The notes: generated by a model from the letters alone, not told the origin. Shown: positions 10,402 to 21,965, counted from the first letter of the stretch. The stretch: DNA of 64,000 bases from Phlebotomus papatasi (GCF_024763615.1 NC_077223.1:86552627-86616626); one strand, 5' to 3'. Made by a program: numbers and translations.

Positions 10402-10567
10402 CAGTTTGGCTGTTGCATCATCAGATGCACTTGATGTTTGGTCTAATCTCCATGTCTTTGCGAAATTAATCAACTCCGGTGTCTGTGGCTTCTTTCGCCA
10501 AGTCGGATAATCCATCATGTTACCAGACGCTTGGAGGAAAAATAGTTCAGCCACATGCTCCGTGTGC
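10402..10567 (-). CDS. dom: domino/EP400-like remodeller, coding exon 2
   Basis: A 166-nt exon read on the minus strand. The acceptor ...AAAAAG is at 10573-10568 and the donor GTAAGG at 10401-10396. It completes the split Lys codon of the upstream exon (AA|G) and encodes HTEHVAELFFLQASGNMMDY followed by PTWRKKPQTPELINF and a Ser/Asp-rich end, finishing in phase 0. The block ELFFLQ..GNMMDYPTWRKK resembles the conserved N-terminal region of Domino/EP400, the ATPase scaffold of the Tip60/SWR1-type H2A.Z-exchange complex (recognised from memory). The next exons (HSA, ATPase) would be left of the window. The acceptor's pyrimidine tract is a (CT)n microsatellite. Confidence 0.6.
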
Positions 10568-10573
10568 CTTTTT

Positions 10574-10600
10574 CGAGAGAGAAAGAGAGAGAGAGAGAGG
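10574..10600 (+). repeat. (GA)n microsatellite
   Basis: GAGAGAGAAAGAGAGAG-type tract. On the minus strand it is the CT-rich polypyrimidine tract directly upstream of the 10567 splice acceptor. Confidence 0.9.
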
Positions 10601-10709
10601 GTAAGAAAGAAGTTAAAGTTGAAATAAGAATTATACTGGAAAAAAATCCACCCCTTTTATCCCTTTTTCGCCCCCCTAAAAACCCCCCAATCCATCATTT
10701 TTCACTCAC

Positions 10710-11383
10710 TTATCCTTCAAACTCCTCAATCGTGAGTATTTGTGCTCCAAGATGCGCTTCTTTATGGCAGCAATACTCTCACGATGATCCTCAACTTTAA
10801 CCCTCTTACGCTGTGCACTCAGCAAATTGTGCAAATCAGCCGAGGTTGATGTAACAATTGTCGCCTCCTGCACTGAGGTAGACAATGTTGATGTGGATGA
10901 GACAGCCGCAGTGGAACCCGTCAGAGTCACATTGCCGACACTGACGATGCCACCACTGGACGCCTCACCGCCAGCCGAATGAGTCCTGATCACCACACCA
11001 CCACTCAAACTTGTGCTAATACTATTGAGATTGCCACTATTCAAATCTCCTGTTCCTCCTCCACCTCCTCCTCCTATCCCTACCCCTCCTCCTCCTCCTC
11101 CCGTTGACGATGTCGATATGAATATCAAATTCCCCTGATGATGTCCACTGGACTGAATGACCTGCTGCTGCTGCTGATTTCGCCCACTTGGGCTGTTGTT
11201 GCTCATCAACAGGACACGATTGTCCGTGGCCAGACGGGACATTTGCTGTGGATTTATCAATGCAGATCCCCCACTCACACGCACCGCTGGGCCCGCTGTC
11301 AAATTCAACGATCTGCGGTCAGCTGCAGCAGGAGGGGCTGAGCTTCGCCCTCGGGGCCCCCCTGCTGAATCAGCTTCATTCAT
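10710..11383 (-). CDS. dom: domino/EP400-like remodeller, first coding exon
   Basis: On the minus strand, TTCTGCTTTGTTGCAG ends at 11395 and the exon begins at 11394 with 11 nt of leader before ATG (11383-11381). An out-of-frame ATG at the exon's first base gives a four-codon uORF whose TGA overlaps the true start. The exon encodes 224 codons plus two bases and ends at the donor GTGAGTG (10709-10703). Visible features: low-complexity Gly/Ser/Thr N-terminus, Q70-Q74, Gly-rich run 95-110, basic NLS-like QRKRVKVE (191-198), then a helical block RESIAAIKKRILEHKYSRLR (201-220) continuing into the next exon. The helical block and following ELFFLQ region suggest Domino/EP400; the low-complexity part carries no family signal. 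The nuclear role (H2A variant exchange) is inferred from the family. Confidence 0.6.
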
Positions 11384-11444
11384 GTCTGCTGCATCTGCAA
11401 CAAAGCAGAATGCCCGCAATATTAATTTTTATTTCTGTTTTTAA

Positions 11445-11945
11445 CCCTTTAAGGACAATTGGGTCACCCGTGACCCATAGAGAAAATTATTTTTCCTGAC
11501 TACCCAAAGTTCTTTTTTTCTAATCTTTGTACGTTATCGTGAAGTAGAAGGTTGTAGGAATCTAGGATATTTTTTGCAATATCTAAGCAAATTTAAGCTC
11601 AAAAGTTACGAATTTTCAATTGACCGCACAGATAATTTTTTTCATTGTTTTTTTTATATTTTTAAATTTTTTTTAAGCAATATCCTTTTGGGAATAAAAA
11701 GTACACTACTCATACATAATATTTTTCATTAGAGTAAAAATTATCATTCATTGGTATCGTCAGAAAAATTATTTAAATTTTTAGGCTATTTTTGTTCCTA
11801 TCGTTCATAGAAGCAAAATATAAACCGAATCAGACTCTGTTGGATTGTCCAAGGCTAGATGTAAGACATTTAATTAATTTTGTTTATTAGCTTCTTTTTT
11901 ATTATTGATTTTCAATCAGAAAAAAAGCGTATCGTCCTTAAAGGG
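11445..11945. mobile_element. TTAA-flanked MITE (piggyBac-like), copy 1
   Basis: A 501-bp element with ends CCCTTTAAGGACAAT and, inverted, CGTCCTTAAAGGG, flanked by TTAA at 11441-11444 and 11946-11949. TTAA target sites are characteristic of piggyBac transposons. A 140-bp relative is at 56544-56683. It sits only about 50 bp upstream of the domino-like splice acceptor. Confidence 0.75.
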
Positions 11946-12164
11946 TTAATCTGCTTTATATTCAATAAAAAACGACTCAAATATATTCAGAATTCAAAGG
12001 CCTTTCAAATAAACCCATACTTGTCCCAATCGGTTAAGAAATATGGACACCAGAGCCCCAAACGTATCCGGAAATGAAAAAAAAAATTGGAAAAACTAGA
12101 GTATTCCGCGAAATTTTATCTACGGAGTAATTTCTGCGATAATTCTAGAGAAAAAAGTGTAAGA

Positions 12165-13105
12165 GAACACAATTAAAAAAAATTAACACTATTATAGTGT
12201 GTAATCTTTCACACCACTATTATAGTGTTAAATTTGGAAAAAGTGTTTAATTTAAAATTGTTTTATTTAAAGTTGTTGAATTTCAAGATATTGAATTTGG
12301 AATTGTTGAATTTAGAAATTGTTGAATTTTTATGTGTAAATTCATAAATTGTTTAATTCTGTTTATGTTGAACTTTCTTTTCATTTCGAAGATTTTGTTT
12401 CATTTGCCTTTTTAGACATTTTTATTGGTTTTCCCTGTACTCGGGACCCCGCCTAATGCGAGATAATTACATCTGATGCTCGGATCTTCACGATATACTT
12501 ATTATGCATATAAATACTTTATGTTCTATATGACTTTTGCCCAATGAAAAGCATCTCGACTGAAGTATAAGTCTTAATTGTAAATTCAACAATTTTTACA
12601 CAACTTTTGTTTAAAAATTCAACAATTTTGGTTGAAATGCACAAGGTTTCACGCTATAAAAGTGTTAAAAATTATGATGAACCTATAATAGTGTTAATTT
12701 TTGATCATGTGACAAAAAATACCATAAAGTTGTGTATTTTTTCACACTATAATAATGTGAAAAACTGTAATCATACTAAAATAGTAGTAATTTTTAGAAT
12801 TTGTCAAACAGTTTTAAATCACGAAACATTGTTGAAAAATTTTTATGATTATAACAGTGAGAAATTTCACACAGATTGCAATTAAATAATTAATGTATCT
12901 GATTTCACACTATTTATAGTGTTAAAATTTTACACATTTTCAAATTAAACAACATTGTTGAAAATTTTTCAACTATAATAGTGGTAATTTTCAATCACGT
13001 GACAATAAATTACCAAAATGTTACGCATTTTTAAACATTTTTAAATTAAACAACTAAAATGGTCGATTTTGCACTATTATAGTAGTAAAATTTTACACAT
13101 TTTTT
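12165..13105. repeat. Array of CACTATTATAGTG palindromes
   Basis: At least seven variants of a short palindrome (near 12187, 12211, 12685, 12749, 12908, 12968, 13070) are separated by TTGAATTT- and CAATTTT-rich spacers. ORFs here are by-products of the low complexity. It is probably a decayed fold-back element. Confidence 0.6.
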
Positions 13106-13916
13106 TTTACTGTGAAGTGAATACTACTAAAATAATTAAATATTTGTAAAACAAGATCTTGACGCTTTGGATGACATTGAAATTTTGTACCTTCTGATAA
13201 TCCTTAATGAATTTGACTTATGGTCCTCTTTTTTAGGAAGTTGTAAAGTAATAAGACTAATTGAGAGAAAAATAAAATTGATGCAATGGTAAAATTGTCT
13301 GGACACATCCTAAAATTCCAGCAGGAGCAAGACCCAAAACCTTGTAAACTCTCCATTTATTAGCGAGGACATGCACCTTTTAACGGTGTGGCGAAATCTG
13401 CCTCACAAAAACCAGACAGTAACCTGTCAAAATTTCGCCTAAATACTTTCGTAAATTGCAGCTCAGTTCATTAATCATATCGCACTTCCTCGATTTGAGT
13501 GGCATTTAGAGGAATTTTTCGATTTTTCTATTATTACAGAATTAGATAGAGAATTTTGTATATTTTTAGAATCCGCTTTTATCTCAAAAAAATTTATAAT
13601 GAAGATTTTCCAAGTGGCGTGTTTGCATAATATACGCTAAATAATCTTGGACACTTTGAGGGTAAAACTAGACACTAAAAATAAATTGATTAAAATTATG
13701 AAATTTCCTTCCAATATTTGATGAATAATGTATTCTTTCTAAATATTTGTTCTTTTTGTAAGATTTTAACACTAAATACGTTAAATTTTGAATATGATTT
13801 GAGTTAAAATTGCTGTGTTGAAACTTCATTGTGAGCAGTTGCTTACAAGAGATATGACAGATCTCCGTATTTACTTCATTTGACCTGAATTCATTGATTT
13901 GATTTCATTTGTTATG
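13106..13916. other. Intron, nothing recognised
   Basis: AT-rich sequence without exon-like signal or a clear repeat boundary. Confidence 0.4.
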
Positions 13917-13919
13917 CCC

Positions 13920-14420
13920 TTAGACACACTTACGACTAAAGTCCAGAGACGACTAAGCTAGTTCATAGCCAAGTCAGTTCCTGACACACTACAAATGAGG
14001 ATTAGTATTCACTGACGTCCACAAAACATAACTTTCGTGGGTTTTTATGTAGATATTTCTACTGAAATGCACTAATACTCCTCTGAAAATGAAACTATTT
14101 GTAAAATCATGTCTCAGTACACGTGCAATAATTATTGTTAATTACAATTATTTCTGTGGTGGAAGTTAACTCGCGACTTAAGCCAATTTTCGCGATTCTA
14201 GTGAAAATTCTTGTTGTTATACGTTAATTGTGAAGTAAATTTAAGAGTAGTTTTATTTTCAAAAGACTACTAGTGCATTTCAGTAGAAATATGTGTATAA
14301 AAACTCACGAAAGTTATGTTTTGTGAGTGCCAGAAAATATTAAACCTCGTCCGTGTGTCAGGAACTGACTTGGCGCTGAACGAGCTTAGTTGTCCCTGGA
14401 CTTTAGTCGTAAGTGTGTCC
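13920..14420. mobile_element. Fold-back element with arms of about 170 bp
   Basis: The left arm starts TTAGACACACTTACGACTAA and runs to about 14085. The right arm (about 14260-14418) is its diverged inverse and ends TTAGTCGTAAGTGTGTCCAG. Both contain the pieces CAAGTCAGTTCCTGACACAC and AACATAACTTTCGTG or their inverses. No ORF. A diverged relative is at 63400-63818. Confidence 0.7.
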
Positions 14421-14551
14421 AGGACATTACTTTAGATAAGTGTTTTTTTTTTTCTAGAAATTTCATGAAGTTTTTTAGCTTGTGTGATGAGTAGGTTGTA
14501 TAAATGCTCGGAGAAAGAAAGGAGCATCATCTCTACGAGCGAAATATAGTG

Positions 14552-14706
14552 CGACTACTAGTGCATTTCACTAGAAATATCTGCATAAAAACCCAGGAAA
14601 GTTATGTTTTGTGGTACTAACTAAGCCTCATTTGTAATGTGTAAGGAACTGACTTGGCTATGAACGAGCTTAGTCGTCTCTGGACTTTAATCGTAAGTGT
14701 GTCCAG
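14552..14706. repeat. Extra right arm of the 13920-14420 fold-back
   Basis: It repeats the right arm in direct orientation: ACTACTAGTGCATTTCA through GAACTGACTTGGC to CGTAAGTGTGTCCAG. It is a second, duplicated end with no left arm of its own. Confidence 0.65.
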
Positions 14707-14710
14707 CACA

Positions 14711-14905
14711 TAAGGCTTAGCCATATGGCTTAACTTCTCTAATTTCTTATCAATCAAGATTTTTTAGAGAATTATCATCAATTCAGATTGAACAGCATGG
14801 ACAAGTGATACATTACATTCTGAAAAAGAAAACAATAAAATTGGTTGCTATTTTGAATTTCGAGACCATCGGGAACTGGGCTAAACCTTAGGTCTGAAGC
14901 CGGCC
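14711..14905. mobile_element. MITE, AAGGCTTAGCCATATGGC family
   Basis: Starts TAAGGCTTAGCCATATGGCT and ends AACCTTAGGTCTGAAGCCGG. The internal marker CGGGAACTGGGCTAAACC is shared with copies at 16561-17130, 18211-18592, 18941-19128 and 50683-51008. Confidence 0.6.
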
Positions 14906-16410
14906 TAAAGTGCCACTCAAATCACAGAAGTGCGATATAGACCATTAATAAATGAGGTCTATTGATAATTGATATTAAATAAACTGACAAGAAAAAAATA
15001 ATATTAATAAGAAATATAACCTCTGCGACAGAGATGAGATGTTGAAAAGTCCTACAAGATTAATCACGTCAGTTAACTTATTTATTTACGGCTAGAGATA
15101 GTACCGAGCTAATCGGTCTTTGGGTCTGATGGTCAATTTGTTTTTGGGATATAATGACCCACAAATTTGAAGCTTAAATTTGTAGATAAGAACTATTGTG
15201 AAATTGCTGATGTTAAACGATTTTTCTTTTGGCTTAAAAAAATTTATTAAAAAAAAACTTGAAAATGTAGGTGTCTTCCTATAAATCTGATTTAAAAATT
15301 ATTGAATCTTTTTCTTGAACTTATGAAAGTTAGAATCCTACAATTTATTGTGTTATTCTTAAAGATTGTCTCTTTGTTTTGTATGATTTAACAGCAATAA
15401 AATAAAAAAAATATATAAATAAGAATAGTTGAAATAAAAAGTATTTAATGGGAAAAATTTCAATTTTGAAACAATATGCAATTTGTAAGAAGAATTAAGT
15501 ATCGCATTTATTATAATATTACGTTTTTATTACCCAAAGTCATTTTATTATTTTTTAAATAAACTGAATATTAAATAAGTATTACAGTAAATAAAAATAT
15601 TGCCTTGTAAATAAAATTTTATGGTAAATAAAGAAAAAAGAAATTATTTTTAATTTAAAATTAAATCGATTTTAAATAATTTCTGAAATACTTGAATAAT
15701 TATTTATAAATTTAATCAATTTTAATTAATTTCTTTATCAATTTTTTAATTTTTTTTTGACTGTGTCATAGGAATACCATTACATAATAAATACTACACC
15801 TTAAACGAAACTTTTTATCCGAAAATTAATGGATAAATAAACTAAAAGAAGAACCCAAGAGAGACGAAAAATTATTCCGATGAAAAAGAATTGCAAGAAC
15901 GGGCCATTGAACTTTACAAATTTGGTTACCAGCCATAAACAGAGAGATAATATTTTTTTCAGTTGTTTATTATGTCTTTGCAAAAATGAAATGTTACCAC
16001 CTTTGTCTTTTTTAGGGTGAGAATTTTTAAGGACTCTCTAATAAAAGGTAACATATTTGTATATCTTGTGTGTCTGTCATTTGTTTAAGTCTAGTAACTT
16101 CCTTATTTTATAATTTTCGAAACAAAGAACACATAAATACAAAAATAAAATAATTCTATGAGATTCCTGTTCGTTTTAAAATGTTTTTTCAACTGATTTT
16201 AATTAATTTTGATTTAATTTTTTTAATTGATTTTTTTTATCTTTTGCTTCAAATTATTGAAGTTTGAAACAAAACCTTCAGGAGAATTTAAAACTGAACT
16301 ATAAGAAGTTTAAAAGTGAACTTGAAAAAATTTAAGCGTCATATTGCAATTCAACCGAAACTGAAGCAGAATATTCTTCTATCTCATCATATTTGTGGGA
16401 TTAGCTATTA
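14906..16410. other. Intron, very AT-rich
   Basis: Long stretches of AAATAA and TTAATTTT words. No exon, and no repeat boundary I could fix. Confidence 0.4.
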
Positions 16411-17130
16411 CGGGCTTCAGACCTAAGGCTTATGCCTTAGACACACTTACGACTTAAGCCGCGAAACGACTTAGTGGAAAATTATATAAATGTAATTTAA
16501 TCATTATTTCGAATATAATTACGCTAAGTCGTCTCTCAGCTAATCCTCAAATCTGTCAATGCCCTTATATGGGCTTCAGACAAGGTTTAGTTATAAGGCT
16601 TAACTACTCTCTTTTTTTTCAATTACGATTTTTTAGAAAAATTTAACTTAGGATTAAATTATTAGAGACAACCTATTAGGCTCTCAAAAAGCAATAAAAA
16701 TGCTCGCAATTTAAGATTTTGAGACATTCGGGAACTGGACTAAACCTATAATCTGAACCCGGTCTTAACTATATGGCTTAACTTCTGTTTTTTTTCGTCA
16801 ACTTTGATTTAGGATTGAATTATTAAAAGCATATGACCCTTCTAATTTTGTAAAAACAATAAACTTGTATGTAATTTAATATTATGAGATCTTTGGGAAC
16901 TGAGTTAAACCTCTAAACTGAAAAGACAGCTAGGGTTACACAGGCATTAGACTAAAAGACTAATCGTATGACTAAACTTCTCTAATGGTTTATTAGACAA
17001 AATATTTGAGTTGGGCTCACTTATTTAGAACAAATAATTCGTTATTTAAAGAACAATCAATAAAACTGCATATTGTTTAGGATTACGAGGCCTTTAAGAA
17101 CAGAGTAAAACCTCTAATCTGAAAGCGATA
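16411..17130. repeat. Cluster of tandem or nested GGCTTCAGACCTAAGGC-family MITEs
   Basis: At least four partial copies lie end to end: 16411-16560 (with inserted ACACACTTACGACTTAAGCC piece), 16561-16765, 16766-16925 and 16935-17130. Each pairs a 'taaggcttaactTCTCT'-type left part with a 'GGGAACTG..TAAACC..AATCTGAA' right part. Boundaries are approximate. Confidence 0.5.
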
Positions 17131-18210
17131 TTAGGTTATTTAGCAAATTTATAGATTCTCAATCTTATTACAATTGTTATATATTTTTTTGTTTAAATTA
17201 TGCTAACATTAAACTTTAATTTTTAAACAATTTACAGTTCTAAATCTTAGAAGGAAAACAAAAACGAAAATTTTGAAGTTCTCATAGTCAATTAATCTTG
17301 AAGCATGAAGGTTTATTTTTAGGTATGTAGACCTTTAAACGTAATGGTTACAGTAACATTTTTAATACTAAAGAAAGACTCCTCTTTTTAAAGTTTTGTA
17401 ATTTTACTATTAATGGCTGATGCGAATTCTTCAGTCAAACTTTAAACCTTCAATCTAATGTCTTAGACACGATTACGACTTAAACCGAGACCCGAGAGAC
17501 GACTTAACATGATTATAATCAAAATAATAATTTGACTAAATTCCTAACAGTTTTTCCTAAGCCGTAAATACTTAGTTACAATTATTTTAATAGCATTTTT
17601 TTGGTTTATTTAGAATCTACAAGTATCCGATTCTTATGAATGATTCCAAATTGTAAGGACGTGCAAATTGAGAATATTTTTTGTAGGTGTCCGATTAATT
17701 CCTGAACTACATTTTTATTCAAAATATCGTTAAATTGGCTTGCAGCATATGCCGCGGTCCCGAAGGACTAAAAGGCTAAAGAAAATTTTATACCTTAAAA
17801 TTGAAAATCTGATGCCCTAGACAAACTTGTGTGCAAGACGCAAATATGGCTTGAGCCAAGAGACGGCTTAGTGGGAAACTGATGGGATGTAGTCTAATAT
17901 AGTCTAATTATCTGGTCGATCTTGCACATTACCGGAGAATGTCAATGAGATTTTGAAAACCGAAATATTTTTATCAGAAATGAGCAGTTTGTCTAGAAGA
18001 TCTTTAAAGATTTGGATACAAAAATTTTTGATTATAATCTTTTAAAGCAAAGTGTCATTTCTAGTCTTTATGTCAATATATATGTCTTTAATTTTAATAC
18101 TATAAATGTAAATGCAAAATAAATGCAAAATATTGAGAATTCTTAATTAAAATATGAAAAGAAAAGCCTTTAAAAAAATGCTTTTTTTTTCGAAAAAAAA
18201 ATCGTTAAGC
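17131..18210. other. Intron with repeat scraps
   Basis: AT-rich. Short pieces of the neighbouring fold-back families recur (GACACGATTACGACTTAAACC near 17465; TTGAGCCAAGAGACGGCTTAG near 17851). No gene seen. Confidence 0.4.
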
Positions 18211-18592
18211 GGTCTTTAGACTAGAGGTTTAGCCCAGTTTCCGAAGGTCCCCAAATCCTATATAGCAAGCAATTTTATTGCTTCTTGAAAGCCTAATAGG
18301 TTAATTTACCTTAATAATCCAATTCTAAGTTAAATCTTTCCAAATAAAATCGTAACAGTTCCCAAAGGTATAAAAACCCAATATCACAACTTTCAGAATC
18401 TAGTGAATTATTTGATAAGAAATTAGAGCAGTTAATGCCGGCTTTAGCCGGCAATTAACATTCAATCAATTAACATTCAATTAATTAATTTCAATTAACA
18501 TTCAATCTTAAACAAAAATTTCCTTAAAAATCGTGCTTGATACGGAATTAGACGACTTAAGCCAGATGGCTAAGCCTTAGGTCTAAAGCCCG
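18211..18592. mobile_element. MITE, GGCTTCAGACC family, long copy
   Basis: Runs from GGTCTTTAGACTAGAGGTTT to CTTAGGTCTAAAGCCCG. It holds an ATTAACATTCAAT short tandem repeat (about 18455-18510) that explains its extra length. Confidence 0.55.
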
Positions 18593-18604
18593 TATATGCC
18601 AATA

Positions 18605-18929
18605 AGGGAAAGTGCTCTCCCTTCGAACGTTCATGCCTTCGAATAATGTGAATTTCTTTTGTCTTTTGTAAGAGATTTACACTAAATTATCACGGAATTA
18701 TCAGCAATTGATGATAAGCCAACTAATATTTAATAGAAATGTGTAAAGCCCAAAATAGACACAGGGATCGACTTAGGGATCAGCCCGAAAAATGAGGATT
18801 TGTGTCAATACACTCAGGGATCAGCCCATAATTTGGAGGATCAGGCTGATCTTCTAAATTCGTGAGGTCTAGTGAAATTAGGAGAGCTAAAAGAAAATTC
18901 ACGTTATTCGAAGGGAGAGTACTTTCCCC
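18605..18929. mobile_element. MITE, GGGAAAGTRCTCTCCCTTCG family, copy 1
   Basis: The left end GGGAAAGTGCTCTCCCTTCG is mirrored by CGAAGGGAGAGTACTTTCCC at the right. A second copy is at 57429-57643. The middle contains an unrelated AGGGATCAGCCC / GATCAGGCTGATC insertion, a phrase also used in 19140-19294. Confidence 0.65.
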
Positions 18930-18940
18930 TATGGCTAACA

Positions 18941-19128
18941 CCGGCTTCAAAATAGAGATTTAGCCCAGTTCCCGAAGGCCTCAAAAATCTATTATTATTA
19001 TTAAACTTTTAAGGCTTTGTTAATATCGCCTTTGGTTTTGAGTGCTTAATGAATTTTGCTCATAAATCTAAATAACAACCAATTTTGAAGGTTAAAGCCA
19101 TATGGCTAAGCTTTAGGTCTGAAGCCCG
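18941..19128. mobile_element. MITE, GGCTTCAGACC family, short copy
   Basis: CCGGCTTCAAAATAGAGATT at the left and CTTTAGGTCTGAAGCCCG at the right, with the GCCCAGTTCCCGAAGG marker inside. Confidence 0.55.
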
Positions 19129-19139
19129 TATAAGCTTTA

Positions 19140-19294
19140 GGGCTCAAATTGACTCAGGCTGATCCTCGAGAATATTTGGGCCATAAAATTTGGCAGTAAA
19201 GATCTGTCTAAAATTATCGTACACTGAAAACTCAGTGTACGATAAATTTTACAGGCTATTTTTTGTGAGGATCAGCCTGAGTCTATTTGAGCCC
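19140..19294. repeat. Palindrome GGGCTCAAATTGACTCAGGC
   Basis: Arms of about 28 bp, GGGCTCAAATTGACTCAGGC... against ...GCCTGAGTCTATTTGAGCCC, with a nested hairpin TCGTACACTGAAAACTCAGTGTACGA in the centre. TTAG flanks both ends. Confidence 0.65.
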
Positions 19295-19489
19295 TTAGAC
19301 CCAAGACAGGTTTACGAATGAAGCCGAGATACGGTTTAACGTAAATATAATCAACATAATGATTAGACTACATTCCCATCAATTTCCCAATAACCTGTCT
19401 CTCGGATTAAGCCGTCAGTCTACCTAGACTAGAGCATTAAGTCAGGGACCCGTATTAATTAGAATTGATGTTCAGTTTTAAAATTTTAT

Positions 19490-19627
19490 GGCCTCTACAC
19501 ATTGGGAGAAATTTTTGTCAAAAATAGCTTTTTTGAAGGAAATTCCCTGCAGCGTTGTAGGGGGAAACGTCAAATTTCTGTCAAAAATGCAATTTTTGAC
19601 GAAAATTGCTCTCAATGTGTAGACGCC
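19490..19627. mobile_element. MITE, GGCGTCTACACAC family, copy 2
   Basis: GGCCTCTACACATTGGGAG...CTCTCAATGTGTAGACGCC, a 138-bp near-palindrome with an internal TTTTTGACG/CGTCAAAAA-type stem. Confidence 0.65.
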
Positions 19628-20886
19628 TTTACAAACACCGAATTTAAACAATTCAATTGAAACATAGAAAATTAATATTTATGTGAATAAAAAAATAAAT
19701 AAAAACATCTTTAACTTAAACCAATTTCTACCAGTCTTTAAAAGAAACAATTAAGTAGAGAAAACCATTGGTAAATATACCTGAAAGGAACCCCCTATTA
19801 GCCCTATTTCAATTTACAAGCCCAAATGCATCAAAATGCCCCAGATAAAGTTGGTGGGAAAAGCAAAATGTATTAGGGAGAGGATATTACAACATGCCCT
19901 ACTTCTCTACAGAAATTAAAGGGAAGGAAGCTGCAAATCTTCCTTCTGACTCTGTATATCCGTTCCCATCCTGTTTTTTAAATTGTGGCCGAGTTAAATT
20001 AACACGAGAAAAACCTCAGTTCTTAGTAAGTTCTTCTCAATCAGATTGTAAAGAATTCTTGGGAAAGGGTTCAATTAACTCAGCACAAAGAGGCCCTTAT
20101 GTTCAGAGAATCCATCCGTAAGAAAATGAATAAATAAGTTATGAATAACCCTTCTGGAAGAGTCAAACCTAGACGAATACCTAAATCCTCAATCAGCCTG
20201 AAATTAAAGCCCTAAACTGAGGTCTTTAAAAATTAAGTGATTTGCATTCCGGGTGTTATTGTTTGGGATTCAGGTTTTTGGATTTTTCGGGGAGTTTCCC
20301 GCCGAAATTCGTGGCCAGGGCACGGCAGCAGAGCCGGGGAATATGGGAGATTTTTTTTTGGAGAATTTGAGGGCTAGGTGCTAGAACTTGTGTGGAATCT
20401 GTGGGCATTGTTTGGTCACCTCCGCATCCGGAGCTACGAACTTTCCGCCTCTGCATGAAAAACGTGCTCATGCAATTTTCAATGGAAACTTTTTTGGAGC
20501 GTCAAACATTCCCGTCTCGCCAGTTGCCTTTTGCGTCTCTCTTTCTCCCATGCGCGCAAGACCTCAAGAGACCAGTGAGAAACGGAAGAAAAAGAACCTC
20601 GAGGCTCAAAATCGAGGGGTGGAAGCTGCAAAGAGTCTCCCAAACAAGCCACCACCTTCCTCAAAATCACCCAAAAATCACCTTCCCAGTCCCCCAGGTG
20701 CCATTTTCCCAGCCCAGCCCCAGCGTAGGGTGATTTTCCCAGGAAAAATCCATCCATTGATGGGCAGACGGTGAATTTAATTTTATTTTTGCCCGAGCGA
20801 GACAATGAGACATTTTTCATGGGCGGCCATATTGATGCTTTTGTTTCCGCAGCAGAAAATTTTTCACCACCCAAGCACACACCTAC
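19628..20886. other. Intron near the candidate promoter, locally GC-richer
   Basis: From about 20250 the base composition shifts to more GC and CpG, so spurious ORFs open on both strands (up to 133 codons). None resembles a known protein and they overlap each other. The stretch directly follows the candidate donor at 20886, so it is read as the 5' part of the domino-like gene's first intron. Confidence 0.4.
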
Positions 20887-21062
20887 CTCGCCAGATTGAC
20901 GAAAAATGTGCAGTTTTTCACACTATTTTCCACCTCAACAGCACAATAGACACTTTGGGCACTTGCACAACTACTTTTTATGCCACAATTTCACCATTTA
21001 TTGGGTCAAAATGCAATTTTCTCGCAACTTTTCTCACACAGAACCGCACCAAATCGTGAACT
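20887..21062 (-). other. dom: Candidate non-coding first exon of the domino-like gene
   Basis: On the minus strand a GC-richer block ends ...CTGGCGAG followed by the donor GTAGGTG (20886-20880). It begins near an initiator-like TCAGTT (21064-21059). It would splice to the acceptor at 11394, giving a 9.5-kb first intron. No ATG-led ORF runs through it. The link to the coding exons is inference from strand, order and splice sites. Confidence 0.4.
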
Positions 21063-21064
21063 GA
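21059..21064 (-). promoter_or_regulatory. Initiator-like TCAGTT
   Basis: Matches the insect Inr (TCAKTY) upstream of the candidate first exon. No matching DPE at +28 and no TATA box, so support is weak. Confidence 0.3.
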
Positions 21065-21246
21065 GAGAACGTGCTCGGCGAACAATCTAGGTGGCGCGTC
21101 ACTCGATGCCTCTTTTCGACGTGTCGAAATGTTTTATTACACGGCATGCTTATTTTACGCGTAAAAAATTTTTCCACATAAAAAATCAAATGAAATAATT
21201 TTTTTCATGGCTAAATTAATGATTTGGTTAGAAAAAACATTATATA

Positions 21247-21570
21247 CAGTAGACTCTCTCAAATTCGGGCATATGGGACCGAAATATCAGCCGAATTAGA
21301 CAGAAATTCGGGCGACAAACTTTTTGAAATGCAACGATTTTTTATTCATGTGCATATAGATATTGAGTTTACACACTCATATATAACGTAAATCAATAAT
21401 GCAAAATCACATCAAAACTAAGACAAACCATGCCGAATTTGAGCATATTTGATTCATTTGATAATCATAATCAAACTTGAAAAATGACAACAACTTTTTT
21501 CAAATGTAACCGCTGCCCGAATTAAAAAGTAGCCCGATCTTAAAAGAGCCGAATTTGCGAGAGTCTACTG
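21247..21570. mobile_element. MITE, CAGTAGACTCTC family, copy 1
   Basis: CAGTAGACTCTCTCAAATTC...GAATTTGCGAGAGTCTACTG, 324 bp, with TA on the left flank. No ORF. Confidence 0.75.
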
Positions 21571-21965
21571 TGTAATCGTTATGCGAAATGATCGTTGCTT
21601 TGAATAAGTGAATACGATAATAATAGATGGCGCTGCCAGAAGAGAGGGGAACATGTTGGGTAGGCTTTTGGAGGTGATTGGTATGAATGGAGGTCCATCC
21701 TGAGGTGTTCCCGGGATGGTTTACAACTGTAACTCAAAAGTAATATTATGGTCAAAATTTGACACAAAAAATTCGAAAAAAATGTCAATACAAGTGCATA
21801 ATTCTTTTTTAATTTTAAATCAAAGAAAAGATACACATGCAGCTTCTTCTTCTATTTTACAGTATACATTTGCTTATTCGTGCGTTTTTGCCCGGATGAC
21901 GTAAAAAATCCAGGCGACTGTTGAATATTAAAATTTGTTAACAAATAGTTCACACGTTTTGCAAT
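21571..21965. other. Short intergenic stretch
   Basis: No gene or repeat recognised. Confidence 0.35.

Noticed and set aside
12607..12885. 92-codon ORF as a gene
   Set aside because: It lies within the CACTATTATAGTG palindrome array and has repeat-derived composition.
20256..20880. Overlapping ORFs of 71-133 codons on both strands as genes
   Set aside because: They overlap each other, resemble no protein and reflect the locally higher GC near the candidate promoter.
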